Source: Aeromonas sp. RU39B (GTDB taxonomy: Bacteria > Pseudomonadota > Gammaproteobacteria > Enterobacterales > Aeromonadaceae). Taken from it: 64,000 bases of DNA. The DNA is taken from contig NZ_FTMJ01000008.1 of assembly GCF_900156095.1 (NCBI RefSeq), positions 1 to 64,000 of the forward strand, written 5' to 3'. The position numbers were made by a program, and so were the translations under genes. Shown here piece by piece: positions 42,788 to 53,834 of the stretch. The stretch's first letter is position 1. Each line of letters opens with the position of its first letter. The notes beneath the pieces are model-generated. The model was not told the origin of the DNA. It did no database searches and saw only the letters and a program-made list of their open reading frames with translations.

Positions 42788-42838
42788 TGAAACCGGTTGC
42801 AGCAACCGGTTTCATTTTTTAATCTGCAACCGGTTTCA
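42788..42838. promoter_or_regulatory. Tandem AscG/LacI-type operators
   Basis: Three versions of the LacI-family palindrome TGAAACCGGTTTCA: TGAAACCGGTTGC at 42788-42800, its mirror GCAACCGGTTTCA at 42802-42814 (together a 13-bp perfect inverted repeat about one base), and TGCAACCGGTTTCA at 42825-42838. E. coli AscG recognises this core. They lie 60-110 bases before the PTS gene; the AscG-like repressor is encoded at the end of the same cluster. The inverted pair followed by TTTTTT could also form a terminator hairpin in RNA. Confidence 0.85.
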
Positions 42839-42899
42839 GGCTGTACCCGATTCAGAACGCACCCATACGACATAACAGAGATAACAAGGTGGTTGACTC

Positions 42900-44786
42900 A
42901 TGGCTAAGGTCAGAGATTATGCCCAACTTGCCAGAGATATTCTGGCGCTGGTGGGCGGTCAGGAGAACATTGTCAGTTTTTCCCGCTGCGCAACCCGCCT
43001 GCGCTTGGTGTTGAAAAATACGCCCGAGCAGGCCGAGGCTCGTGTCAAGGGCTTACCCGGTGTCATCACAGTGGTGCTCAGTGGCGGTCAATTTCAGATC
43101 GTTATCGGTGCACACGTGGCTGATGTGTTTGATGCGCTCGGTGGCATGGTTGATGCCAATCTGCAAAAAGAGGGGGAGCACAAGGTCCGCTTGCTTGATG
43201 CCGTGATTGCCTCCATGTCTGCTATTTTTGCGCCGATCATCTTTGTGCTGGCTGCAGCCGGGATTTTACAGGGGCTGCTGATTGTCGCGCGCCACTTTGC
43301 CCCCGATTTTGCCAGCACCGGCACCCACCAGGTGCTCAACTTCATGTCGTGGACACCGTTTGTGTTCCTGCCGGTGTTTATTGCCATGACGGCGTCGCGT
43401 CATTTTCGCTGCAACCCCTTTATCGCCGTGCTCTGTAGCTGCGCGCTGATCAACCCGGACTGGGCGGCCATTGCCGGCCAGATTGCCAAGGGGGATGTGG
43501 TGACCTTCCTTGGGATCCCGCTGGCCAAGACGGTCTATACCGCTTCGGTGTTGCCACCCATCTTCATGGTGTGGGGGATGGCCTATGTCGAGCGTTATGC
43601 CAAGCGAGTGATCCCGTCGGTGGTGAGCGAGCTGTTCACGCCGCTGGTGTGCATGATTGTTATGGTGCCGCTCACCTTAATGCTGATTGGCCCCATCACC
43701 AGTGCGGCGGCTGCCACTATCGCCGGTGGCTATAACTGGCTGTTTGAAACCTTCCCACCGCTGGCGGCCGCGCTGGTTGGCGGGGTGTGGCAGATGATCG
43801 TGATTTTCGGGGTGCACTGGGGGATCACGCCCGTGGTCATGTCCAACTTCGAAATCTATGGCCGTGATTCGTTCCAGGCATTTCAGACCATTGCCGTGGT
43901 GGCCCAGATGGCAGCTGCCTTTGCCGTGGGTTTTCGCTCGCGCAATCGTCTGTTCAAGACCACTGCCTTTTCAGCCGGTGTGACCGGGGTATTTGGTATC
44001 ACCGAGCCGGCGCTTTATGGCGTGACCTTGCGCCTGAAAAAGCCGTTTATCTGCGGCTGTATCGGTGGCGCGGTGGGCGCGGTGGTGACCAGCTTCTTTG
44101 GCAGCTACTACTACGCCTATGCCGGTTTGCCCGGCCTGCTGACCGTGGTCAACGCCATCAGCCCTGAGCATCCCATGTCGTTTATCGGGGAGATCACTGG
44201 AGTGGCGACCGCCATTATCACCACTACGGCACTGGTTTATCTGGTGGGCTTTGACGACCCTAAAGAGATCAGTGAGCCGGCAGCTGCAGCCGTGCAAGGC
44301 GACCCAGTACTTCAGACCAGTAACCGCGCGAGCAAGCTGATGACGCTGCTCTGCCCCCTTGCCGGCGAGCGCGTTGCGCTGGAGACGGTCAACGATCCCA
44401 GCTTTGCCCAGAAGCTGCTCGGGGATGGCATTGCGATTAAACCCTCGGAAGGGGTGGTCAAGGCGCCGTGTGATGCGGTGGTCTCGTCCGTTATCAATAG
44501 CCAGCACGCGGTCGGGTTGACCTGTGATAACGGCGCCGAGCTGCTTATCCATGTGGGTCTTGATACCGTCAATCTTAAAGGGGAACACTTCCGTACCCTG
44601 GTGGCCCTTGGGCAGCGGGTGAGCGTCGGCGATCCCCTGATCCAGTTTGACCGTCAGCCGATTGAGGCGGCGGGGTTTGATCTCACCACACCGTTTATCG
44701 TTCTCAACAGCGAGGAGTTCTCCCTGACGTTGCTGGGCGAAGAGGGTCAGGTTCATATCGGGCAACCGATGATTCAGATGTCATGA
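42900..44786 (+). CDS. Beta-glucoside PTS permease, EIIBCA
   Basis: 628 aa. EIIB domain 1-85 with the phospho-cysteine C30 in VSFSRCATRLR; EIIC membrane domain about 100-460 with GITEPALYGVTL; EIIA domain about 490-625 with the phospho-histidine H551 in LLIHVGLDTVNLKG. It takes up and phosphorylates aryl or alkyl beta-glucosides. E. coli AscF lacks the EIIA part, so this is BglF-like in domain content but sits in an asc-type operon (AscB-like hydrolase, AscG-like repressor). Expression should be induced through the operators just upstream. Confidence 0.93.
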   Translation: MAKVRDYAQLARDILALVGGQENIVSFSRCATRLRLVLKNTPEQAEARVKGLPGVITVVLSGGQFQIVIGAHVADVFDALGGMVDANLQKEGEHKVRLLDAVIASMSAIFAPIIFVLAAAGILQGLLIVARHFAPDFASTGTHQVLNFMSWTPFVFLPVFIAMTASRHFRCNPFIAVLCSCALINPDWAAIAGQIAKGDVVTFLGIPLAKTVYTASVLPPIFMVWGMAYVERYAKRVIPSVVSELFTPLVCMIVMVPLTLMLIGPITSAAAATIAGGYNWLFETFPPLAAALVGGVWQMIVIFGVHWGITPVVMSNFEIYGRDSFQAFQTIAVVAQMAAAFAVGFRSRNRLFKTTAFSAGVTGVFGITEPALYGVTLRLKKPFICGCIGGAVGAVVTSFFGSYYYAYAGLPGLLTVVNAISPEHPMSFIGEITGVATAIITTTALVYLVGFDDPKEISEPAAAAVQGDPVLQTSNRASKLMTLLCPLAGERVALETVNDPSFAQKLLGDGIAIKPSEGVVKAPCDAVVSSVINSQHAVGLTCDNGAELLIHVGLDTVNLKGEHFRTLVALGQRVSVGDPLIQFDRQPIEAAGFDLTTPFIVLNSEEFSLTLLGEEGQVHIGQPMIQMS

Positions 44787-44791
44787 AGTAA

Positions 44792-46240
<1,449 letters not shown>

Positions 46241-46342
46241 CCGACCCGATAGCGGCAGCCGTGATGGCTGCCGCACCCCATGACACGGCACTTCATGTTA
46301 AGCTGTGCCACCTCAAACGGTCGGGATTAGGGAAGGGGCACA

Positions 46343-47341
46343 ATGGTTACCATGTTGGATGTTGCCAAGCGGGCAGGGGTTTCCAAAGCGACGGTATCCC
46401 GGGTGCTCAATGGCAAGAATGTGGTCAGTGCCGAGGTGGTCGCGGCGGTCTTTAAAGCCATCGAAGAGACCGGTTATCGTCCCAATCTGCTGGCGCGTCA
46501 GTTGGCGACCCGCAAGACCCGCTTTATCGGGTTTGTGATGACCAACGCCCTCTATAACGGCCCCTATTTTTCCACCCTCGTCTATCACGCCGCCGCCTTT
46601 AGCGAGCAGCATGGCTATCAGCTGGTGATGGCCGATGGCAAGCACAGCGCCGACGATGAGCGCAGCGCCATCAACTTCCTGCTCGACATGAAGTGCGCCG
46701 GCATTCTGGTCTATCCCCAATATCTCGATGCGACAGCCCTAACCGGCATCATGGATGAGGGCGACACCCCGATTGTGGTGCTCAACCGTCAGTTGCCACA
46801 CCACCAGGAGCGCAGTGTGGTGACCGATCACTACCACAGCGCGGCGCTGTTGATGGACCATCTGCTTGAGCAGGGGCATCGCGATATCGCCTTTATCTGC
46901 GGTCGTCCGGGGTCGGCCACCGGCGGACAACGTTATGCCGCCTATCAGGATCGCCTGGCGCTACATGGGATTGCGCTTGATTCAAACAAGGTGCTGCCGG
47001 GAGACTGGACGCCGGAGAGCGGCTATGACGCCGTCGAAACCCTGCTTAATCGTGGTGTGGCCTTCACCGCCGTGCTGGCTGGGAATGACGAGATGGCCTT
47101 TGGTGCCATCAAGGCGCTGCACGCCCACGGGGTACGTATTCCACAGCAGGTCTCCATCGCCGGTTTTGACAACAACAAGTTCTCGGCGTTTGTCACGCCG
47201 GGGCTGACGTCGGTGAGCGTACCGCTTGAGCAGATGGTGCAAAAGGGCATATTGCTGGTGCTGGGAGAGCAAGAAAAAGCTGCAGCGGTTAACCTGTCCG
47301 GCTCGCTGATGGTGCGTGAATCCGTGGCCCGCGCCAGTTAA
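46343..47341 (+). CDS. ascG: LacI-family repressor, AscG-like
   Basis: 332 aa. HTH at 4-25 (MLDVAKRAGVSKATVSRVLN), hinge LLARQLATRKT, then a periplasmic-binding-protein-like core with ALYNGPYFSTLVYHAA and VMADGKHSADDERSAI, very close to E. coli AscG. Placed 102 bases after the hydrolase, behind a GC hairpin at 46252-46274 (GCGGCAGCC/GGCTGCCGC), so partly separate expression is likely. Probably represses the PTS promoter through the TGAAACCGGTTTCA sites. Confidence 0.93.
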   Translation: MVTMLDVAKRAGVSKATVSRVLNGKNVVSAEVVAAVFKAIEETGYRPNLLARQLATRKTRFIGFVMTNALYNGPYFSTLVYHAAAFSEQHGYQLVMADGKHSADDERSAINFLLDMKCAGILVYPQYLDATALTGIMDEGDTPIVVLNRQLPHHQERSVVTDHYHSAALLMDHLLEQGHRDIAFICGRPGSATGGQRYAAYQDRLALHGIALDSNKVLPGDWTPESGYDAVETLLNRGVAFTAVLAGNDEMAFGAIKALHAHGVRIPQQVSIAGFDNNKFSAFVTPGLTSVSVPLEQMVQKGILLVLGEQEKAAAVNLSGSLMVRESVARAS

Positions 47342-47437
47342 GCGCAAGAAAATACGACCCTTGTCGGCGCGTCAGGCGCGGGCGTAGACTCCTGTTTTCT
47401 GCTCCGCTCGGGGCTGCTTGCAAAGGAGTGAACTGTC

Positions 47438-48616
47438 GTGTCTGCCGAGAGCCTGTCTTCTGATTTACAGCAATCACTGACCCTGCTGCGCCGCCAGCTG
47501 CATGCCGCGCCCGAACTCTCGGGCTGCGAGCAGCACACTGCCGCGACCTTGCTGGCCGAGCTGCAAGCCTGCTCACCCGATAGATTGTTCACCGGTGTTG
47601 GCGGGCATGGCTTGATTGCCCTGTTTGATAGCGGCCGCCCTGGCCCAACCGTGCTGCTGCGTGCTGACATGGATGCGCTGCCCATTAGCGAAAGCGGGAG
47701 CCAGGCTCACTGTTCACGTCATCCTGGCGTTGCCCATCTGTGCGGCCATGATGGCCATAGCGCAGCCCTGATGGGAGTGGCCAAGCTGCTATCTGCCGCG
47801 CGAACAGCCAGCGGGCAGGTGGCGCTGTTGTTCCAGCCGGCGGAAGAGACCGGCAGCGGCGCCCGCGCTGTGTTGGATGACCCTGCATTTGCCGCCATCA
47901 GGCCGGATCGGGTGTTTGCTTTTCACAACCTGCCAGGCTATCCCCTCGGTCAGGTGGTAGTGCGCGCGGGCTCGTTCACCGCTGCCGTGCAGAGCCTGAT
48001 TATCGAGCTCGAAGGCTGCCCGACCCACGCCGCCGAGCCCGAGCATGGCCGCAATCCGGCGCAGGCGATAGCCGAGTTACTGCAACTGGCGCAGGCGCTC
48101 TCTTGCAATCATCCCGAACGTCCCGATTTTGCACTGGTCACGCCGGTTTACGCTCACCTTGGCGAGCGTGCGTATGGCACAGCCGCAGGAGAGGGGGAGG
48201 TACACTTTACCTTGCGCAGCTGGACCCAGCAGACGATGAGCGAGCTGGAATCGCGCTTGTTGTCGCAACTGGCAGCCATATGTGAGCGTGACGGTTTAAA
48301 GGCTCGTCATCGCTGGATTGAGGCGTTTGCTGCCTGTGACAACCAAGCCGATGCGGTGGCCCTTATCAGCAAGGCGGCCGCCGAGGAGGGGATGAGTTGC
48401 GTGACGCGGCCCATGCCTTTTAAATGGGGCGAGGATTTTGGCCTGTTCACCCAGCGTTTTCCCGGTGCGCTGTTTGGCATCGGCGCAGGTGAAACCCAGC
48501 CAGCGCTGCACAACAGCGACTACGACTTTCCCGACGCCATCTTGCTGCCGGCGGCGCGGCTGCTCTATCGTCTGGCGCGCTCGGTGACCGATACGCCAAA
48601 CCCGAACATGGATTAG
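47438..48616 (+). CDS. M20-family amidohydrolase
   Basis: 392 aa, GTG start with GGAG about 10 bases upstream. M20 metallopeptidase with [11 protein letters not shown], metal ligands in [14 protein letters not shown], the catalytic Glu in [10 protein letters not shown], and a dimerisation (lid) domain in the middle. Family members cleave N-acyl or peptide amides (hippurate, N-acetyl amino acids, indole-amino acid conjugates). The gene ends tail to tail with cheB, sharing 4 bases, so no terminator separates them. Substrate unknown. Confidence 0.9.
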   Translation: MSAESLSSDLQQSLTLLRRQLHAAPELSGCEQHTAATLLAELQACSPDRLFTGVGGHGLIALFDSGRPGPTVLLRADMDALPISESGSQAHCSRHPGVAHLCGHDGHSAALMGVAKLLSAARTASGQVALLFQPAEETGSGARAVLDDPAFAAIRPDRVFAFHNLPGYPLGQVVVRAGSFTAAVQSLIIELEGCPTHAAEPEHGRNPAQAIAELLQLAQALSCNHPERPDFALVTPVYAHLGERAYGTAAGEGEVHFTLRSWTQQTMSELESRLLSQLAAICERDGLKARHRWIEAFAACDNQADAVALISKAAAEEGMSCVTRPMPFKWGEDFGLFTQRFPGALFGIGAGETQPALHNSDYDFPDAILLPAARLLYRLARSVTDTPNPNMD

Positions 48617-49680
48617 CGATCGCCTCGCAATATATAGGCCGGGATCTGCTCGAGTGATATTTCGCGCGACACCGCATCGAGCTTCCTGGCCTCTTTGGGC
48701 ATGCCATAGACCACGCAGCTGGCTTCATCTTGCCCGAGCGTCAGGGCGCCCGCTTCATACATTTCCCGCAGACCCCGCGCCCCGTCATCGCCCATCCCGG
48801 TCATGATGATGCCGGTGGCATTGGCACCTGCTGCGCGGGCGGTAGAGCGAAACAGCACATCCACCGAGGGCTTGTGACGGCTGACCGGCGGGCCATCCAC
48901 CACATCCACCATATATTGGGCGCCGCTGCGTTTAAGCAGCATATGGCGGCCACCCGGCGCAATCAGGGCGCGCCCGGGTATGACCCGATCGCCGTGGCGT
49001 GCTTCGCGCACTTCTATCTGGCACAGATTGTTCAATCGCTCGGCGAAGGCGGCGGTAAAGCGCTCGGGCATATGTTGCACGATCACAATGCCCGGACAGA
49101 CGCGGGGCAGGGCGGTGAGCACATACTCTAGCGCTTGGGTTCCTCCCGTGGAGGTGCCAAGCGCCACCACACGCTCGGTGGTGCGGGTCATGGCCGAGCT
49201 GCTGCTGGCTGCCGGTAAAATGGCATCGGCACTGAGCTTGGGGGGGGCTGCGGGCGGCGGCGCGGCCAGTTTGCGGATCTTGGCTTGGGCGGCGGCCTTG
49301 ATGGCGTTCACCAACTCCTCAGTGGCATCGACTAAAAACTGACGCAGATTACCTTGCGGCTTGGTGATGATGGCAACGGCGCCAGCAGCCATGGCTTCCA
49401 TGGTGGTGGCAGCACCCTTTTCGGTCAGGGTAGAGCAGATCACCACCGGCGTCGGGCGCTCGGCCATCAGTTTTTTCAGAAATGAGATGCCATCCATACG
49501 CGGCATCTCGACATCCAGCACGATCACATCCGGCCATTCGCGGTTCATTTTATCCATGGCAAACAGTGGATCGGCGGCAGAGCCAATCACTTCAATGCCC
49601 GCGTGGCCAGAGAGGCTGCCAGTGAGAACTTGGCGCACAACGGCGGAGTCATCAACGATCATCACCTTGATGTTTTTCAT
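48613..49680 (-). CDS. cheB: Chemotaxis protein-glutamate methylesterase CheB
   Basis: 355 aa. Receiver domain with phospho-acceptor D56 in [13 protein letters not shown]; a proline/alanine-rich linker at about 136-165; C-terminal esterase with S177 in [18 protein letters not shown], and [10 protein letters not shown]. Demethylates and deamidates receptors. Its ATG overlaps the stop of cheD (ATGA). Last gene of the minus-strand chemotaxis operon. Confidence 0.97.
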   Translation of the reverse strand: MKNIKVMIVDDSAVVRQVLTGSLSGHAGIEVIGSAADPLFAMDKMNREWPDVIVLDVEMPRMDGISFLKKLMAERPTPVVICSTLTEKGAATTMEAMAAGAVAIITKPQGNLRQFLVDATEELVNAIKAAAQAKIRKLAAPPPAAPPKLSADAILPAASSSSAMTRTTERVVALGTSTGGTQALEYVLTALPRVCPGIVIVQHMPERFTAAFAERLNNLCQIEVREARHGDRVIPGRALIAPGGRHMLLKRSGAQYMVDVVDGPPVSRHKPSVDVLFRSTARAAGANATGIIMTGMGDDGARGLREMYEAGALTLGQDEASCVVYGMPKEARKLDAVSREISLEQIPAYILRGDR

Positions 49681-50195
49681 GACAGGGAAGCCTCGTTACG
49701 TCGACCAGGGGTCTGCACGGGATTAACATGTCGGAGCGCAATGTGCCCACTCCAGATGTCGAAGATCAGATTACGGTGGCCTTCGCCGCCCACATGGGTT
49801 GCGTGGCAAGGAAGGCGATGGGCGGTCAGTAATGCCAGCCCGGCTTCGATATTCTGCTGGCCAATTTCATAACGTACCGGCCGACCAAACATATTGCCCC
49901 CGCCAAACAGGCTGATACGGTATTCACGGGCTTTGGTGCCGGATTCTTTGATCTCATTGAGCAGCATATAGAGCGCCTCATCAGCGTAACGACCATCCGG
50001 CTGATGGGGGGAGCCGTCATGCTGCTTTCGAGTGGGCAGCATGTAGTGACACATGCCGCCAATCAACGCTTCGCGATGCCACATCACAATCGAGACACAG
50101 GAACCGAGCAGGGTACGGATCCGCGTGTAGCGGTCGCCGAAGTAGAGCTCGCCCGGCTGCAGGAATATCTCGATGATGTGCTCGGGTTTACGCAT
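49677..50195 (-). CDS. cheD: Chemoreceptor glutamine deamidase CheD
   Basis: 172 aa from the ATG at 50195 ([20 protein letters not shown]). Catalytic Cys33 in LLGSCVSI and His50 in [16 protein letters not shown] and [11 protein letters not shown] are family blocks. Overlaps cheR by 8 bases and cheB by 4. Earlier starts would run deep into cheR and are rejected. Confidence 0.95.
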   Translation of the reverse strand: MRKPEHIIEIFLQPGELYFGDRYTRIRTLLGSCVSIVMWHREALIGGMCHYMLPTRKQHDGSPHQPDGRYADEALYMLLNEIKESGTKAREYRISLFGGGNMFGRPVRYEIGQQNIEAGLALLTAHRLPCHATHVGGEGHRNLIFDIWSGHIALRHVNPVQTPGRRNEASLS

Positions 50196-50997
50196 GGGGC
50201 TTCCGGTATATCGAGGGGCGCACAGCCTGTAACTCTTCGCTGACCCCGTTGAGGCTCTCGGAATGACTGACAAAGAAGTAGCCGCCCGGTTTGAGGTGGG
50301 CGCACAATCTCTGCACCACCTGGCGCTTGGTGTCATTGTCAAAATAGATCATGACGTTGCGCAGAAAAATCACGTCGAATATCCCCACTTCCGGCAGTGG
50401 TTGGTTGAGGTTGATCTGACGAAATTGCACCCGCCGCTTGAGAGACGGCGCCAGGGTAAACTGCCCGTCGTGTTGTCCGGTACCCTTGAGGCAGTGCTTG
50501 TGCAAAATGGTGCGTGGAATGCCTTCGGCATCATCCAGCGGGTAGCAGCCCTCGCGGGCTTTATCGAGAATACGGGTGCTGATGTCGGAGGCGAGGATCT
50601 CCCATGGCCGTGCCTGCAAGGCGTCAGCCAGCAGCAGGGCCAAGGTGTAGGGCTCTTCGCCACTGGAGCAGGCCGCGCTCCAGATGCGTAGGGCTGAGCT
50701 ACCGGAGCGCAGATCCCCTTGCAGTTTTTCACGCAAAAAATCGAAGTGCTTGGGTTCGCGAAAGAAGTAGGTCTCGTTGGTGGTCAGCAGATCCACGGCG
50801 GTTTGCAGCTCGCCGCGATCTTTCATCAGCAGCTGAAAATAGTCGCCGTAGTTGCCTAGTCCATAATGGCGCAGCCGTTTGCTTAGCCGACCGGCGATCA
50901 GCTGGCGCTTGGCATCGGACATGGCGATACCGGCAATCCGGTAGATCAGGTCCCGAAATTGCTGAAATTCCCGATTCGTTAGCGCAACGGCGTTCAT
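50188..50997 (-). CDS. cheR: Chemotaxis methyltransferase CheR
   Basis: 269 aa from the ATG at 50997 with AAGGA upstream (TTG 51024 and ATG 51015 are alternatives). N-terminal helical domain, then a SAM-binding domain with RIWSAACSSGEEPYTLAL and VIFLRNVMIYFD. The C-terminal motif FFVSHSESL is typical. Methylates receptor glutamates using SAM. Confidence 0.96.
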   Translation of the reverse strand: MNAVALTNREFQQFRDLIYRIAGIAMSDAKRQLIAGRLSKRLRHYGLGNYGDYFQLLMKDRGELQTAVDLLTTNETYFFREPKHFDFLREKLQGDLRSGSSALRIWSAACSSGEEPYTLALLLADALQARPWEILASDISTRILDKAREGCYPLDDAEGIPRTILHKHCLKGTGQHDGQFTLAPSLKRRVQFRQINLNQPLPEVGIFDVIFLRNVMIYFDNDTKRQVVQRLCAHLKPGGYFFVSHSESLNGVSEELQAVRPSIYRKPHA

Positions 50998-51047
50998 ACC
51001 CGAGTCCTTCTTCATGGGGCTCAATCCCTGTCCCGCGACCTAATCCA

Positions 51048-51578
51048 TCAGCTGGCTAAGCCGAGCTCCGGGTTGTGACTGTTCTCGGCCAGCCACCGCA
51101 TCTCTTCGAGTGACAGCACCCGGCCGATATCGAGCAGGACCACCAACTCCCCATCAATCTTGCCCATGCCGCGAATAAAATCAGTGCGGATATGGGAGCC
51201 AAAATCGGGGGCTGGCTCGACATCGTGCGGCGGGATCTCCCGCACTGCATTGACTGCCTCGACCACGATCCCCATCGTTTGGCGCTGCTGGCCGCGCTCG
51301 ACCTCCAAGATGACGATGCAGCTGCGCCGACCAATCTGGGTTTGTCCGCCCCCAAAGCGTTGGCAGAGATCCATGATTGGGACGACTCCGCCACGCAGAT
51401 TGATCACTCCCAGCACGCTCGGTGGCATCATGGGGATGGGTGTCAAGCGGCCATACTCGATGATCTCCCGCACGTTACTGGTGCCCACAGCGAAGGTTTC
51501 GCTGCCCAGCGAGAAGGTCAGATACTGCTCGGTGCTGGCCTGGTTGCTGTCAGTGAATCTGTTCATGAGAGTGGACAT
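51048..51578 (-). CDS. cheW: Coupling protein CheW (first copy)
   Basis: 176 aa, double SH3-like CheW fold: YLTFSLGSETFAVGTSNVRE near 19, PPSVLGVINLRGGVVPIMDL near 53, and LLDIGRVLSLEE near the end. Links receptors to CheA. Two CheW genes flank the receptor gene, so they may have different partners. Confidence 0.96.
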   Translation of the reverse strand: MSTLMNRFTDSNQASTEQYLTFSLGSETFAVGTSNVREIIEYGRLTPIPMMPPSVLGVINLRGGVVPIMDLCQRFGGGQTQIGRRSCIVILEVERGQQRQTMGIVVEAVNAVREIPPHDVEPAPDFGSHIRTDFIRGMGKIDGELVVLLDIGRVLSLEEMRWLAENSHNPELGLAS

Positions 51579-51644
51579 GCTGGTTCGCTCCCTCGGGCGC
51601 CTGGCGGCGCCCGTTTAGCTAATGACCCGTGGTGATTCTGTCTG

Positions 51645-53276
51645 TCAGTGTTCGAAGCGGACAAATCCACTGGGTACACTCTCATCACCCTCTTCCGGCA
51701 GCACCTCCTGACGGCGTGGGGCCTTACGGGAAGGCGCGAGCGGGCTGCGTTGACTGGCACTATGAATTGATTTGCTGCCACCGGAGACCTTGAAGAAATC
51801 CATCAGGTTTTGCAGTTGCTCGGCCTGACCGCTCATCTCTTCAGCCGTGGCTGCCAACTCTTCTGCCGCCGAGGCCGACTGCTGGGTAATGTCGCTCAGC
51901 TGGGTCATGGCGGTGTTAATTTGGCTGACACCGGTGGTTTGCTCTTCGGACGCAGCGGCAATCTCTTGTACCAAATCAGAGGTCTTGGCGATGGAGGGCA
52001 CCATCTGATCGAGCAAGGTGCCTGCACGCTCGGCCAGTGAGACGCTGCTCTTGGCCACTTCGCTGATCTCTTGCGCTGCCACCTGGCTGCGCTCAGCCAG
52101 CTTGCGCACTTCGGCTGCGACCACGGCAAACCCTTTGCCATGTTCCCCGGCGCGGGCGGCTTCGATGGCGGCGTTGAGTGCCAGCAGGTTGGTCTGGTAG
52201 GCGATGTCATCGACAATGCTGATCTTCTCGGCGATGGTCTTCATCGCAGCGACCGTGTCTTTCACTGCCTGGCCACCTTCATCGGCTTCACGGGCCGCTT
52301 TGCTGGCCATGCCGTCAGTCACCTTGGCGTTTTCCGTGTTCTGGGCAATCGAGGCGGACATCTGCTCCATGGAGGCGCTGGTCTCTTCCACCGAGGCGGC
52401 TTGCTCAGAGGCACCCTGGCTCATGCTCTGGGCCGTCGAGGAGATCTGCTCGGAGGCGCTAGTGAGCGAGTCAGCATTAGTGCGTACTTCGGCAATGATC
52501 TGCGAGAGCTTCTCCACCATCAGCTTGATGGCGGCCAGCATACTGCTGTTATCACCTGGCTTGGTCTCAACGCGAAGGGTGAGATCCCCTTCAGCAATAC
52601 GACTGACCACATCGGCCGCATAGCTCGGCTCACCACCCAGTTGACGCAGCAGGCTGCGCGTTATCAAACCACCAAACAGACCAATGACAAGCAGGGTGAA
52701 AAAGGAGACAACGAACGAGATCAGGGTTGCCTGCTGGCGGGTGGCTTCAGCCAGAACGCCGCCATCAGTGGCCATCTTGATGTTGTAGTCACGGTGCTTG
52801 CTCAGCGATGCGTTGAGCTGCGCAATGGCTCGGCTTTGTAGCACGATCATGGCGTCACGAGCCTGTTCGTTCTGGTTGTTCCGTGAGAGGGCCAGGACCG
52901 CTTCAGCGCCTTGCTGGTAGTCATTAATGTCTTTGCGATCGGCATCGAGTAGTTGGCGGTCCTGCTCGTCGGAGACCAGCTTGGCATATTCATCAAGGGC
53001 CATCTGAATGTCACCGCGGTTGGTGACGATGGCTGCATCAATGTTGGCCATGGTTTGGGCATCGGTACTCAGTACATGGCTGTAAATCAGCTGGATCTGG
53101 GTATTGAGAGCATTACGCAGCTTGTTGATAGCTACGATGCTGGGCACCGAGTTGACGTTGGCGTAGTTGGCGGCGTTATAGACCTGGTTCATCTGATAAT
53201 ACGACACCCCCGAGAGCAGGAGGATGCCGAGCAGGGCCGACATCACCAGGAGGATCATTTTTTTGCTGATGGTCAT
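51645..53276 (-). CDS. Methyl-accepting chemotaxis protein
   Basis: 543 aa from the ATG at 53276 (AGGAGTCC upstream). First membrane helix at about 7-27, a periplasmic four-helix-bundle sensor to about 185, second helix [24 protein letters not shown] domain ([20 protein letters not shown]), then the cytoplasmic signalling rod with the hairpin tip [20 protein letters not shown] and [15 protein letters not shown]. The tail ends with a basic-acidic extension but no NWETF-type CheR-tethering pentapeptide. The ligand cannot be read from the sensor domain. Confidence 0.95.
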   Translation of the reverse strand: MTISKKMILLVMSALLGILLLSGVSYYQMNQVYNAANYANVNSVPSIVAINKLRNALNTQIQLIYSHVLSTDAQTMANIDAAIVTNRGDIQMALDEYAKLVSDEQDRQLLDADRKDINDYQQGAEAVLALSRNNQNEQARDAMIVLQSRAIAQLNASLSKHRDYNIKMATDGGVLAEATRQQATLISFVVSFFTLLVIGLFGGLITRSLLRQLGGEPSYAADVVSRIAEGDLTLRVETKPGDNSSMLAAIKLMVEKLSQIIAEVRTNADSLTSASEQISSTAQSMSQGASEQAASVEETSASMEQMSASIAQNTENAKVTDGMASKAAREADEGGQAVKDTVAAMKTIAEKISIVDDIAYQTNLLALNAAIEAARAGEHGKGFAVVAAEVRKLAERSQVAAQEISEVAKSSVSLAERAGTLLDQMVPSIAKTSDLVQEIAAASEEQTTGVSQINTAMTQLSDITQQSASAAEELAATAEEMSGQAEQLQNLMDFFKVSGGSKSIHSASQRSPLAPSRKAPRRQEVLPEEGDESVPSGFVRFEH

Positions 53277-53327
53277 TTTCAGGACTCCTGTACGCATATG
53301 CGCAATCAAATTAGGTACGGTCGGGGA

Positions 53328-53834
53328 TTAACCAGCGAGCGACGCGATTTGGTCGACGTTCAACACCTGCTCCATGCGAAGCAGAGTGAGAAACTGTTCG
53401 TCCACACGTGCCAGGTCTTCGATATATTCGCTACGGATACGACTGCCGAAGGCCGGCGCCTGACGTAAGGCAGCGGGTTCGATCTCGGCAACGGCGCTGA
53501 CGGCATCGACCAATGCGCCCATCAGATAGGTTTCCTCCTCATCCTGTATCTCGACGATGACGATGCAGGTCCGGGCGCTGAGTGCACTGCGCCCTTCACC
53601 AAAACGTTCTGCCAAATCGATGATGGGCACCACGGCTCCGCGCAGGTTGATGACCCCGCGCACCAGTGCCGGCATCATGGGCACATGGGTAACCTCATCG
53701 TATTCAAGAATCTCGCGCACATAGCGGGTGGCCACGGCATACATGTCGTTGCCAACCCGGAAAGTCAGATATTGCTGCAGTTCGCCGTCATCGCTCTTGC
53801 TTTCCAGCGCCTGTTTCAGCGTTTCATTGTTCAT
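53328..53834 (-). CDS. cheW: Coupling protein CheW (second copy)
   Basis: 168 aa; YLTFRVGNDMYAVATRYVRE near 21, VRGVINLRGAVVPIIDLAER near 59. Its ATG overlaps the cheA stop (ATGA). Similar layout to the other copy but clearly diverged. Confidence 0.96.
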   Translation of the reverse strand: MNNETLKQALESKSDDGELQQYLTFRVGNDMYAVATRYVREILEYDEVTHVPMMPALVRGVINLRGAVVPIIDLAERFGEGRSALSARTCIVIVEIQDEEETYLMGALVDAVSAVAEIEPAALRQAPAFGSRIRSEYIEDLARVDEQFLTLLRMEQVLNVDQIASLAG

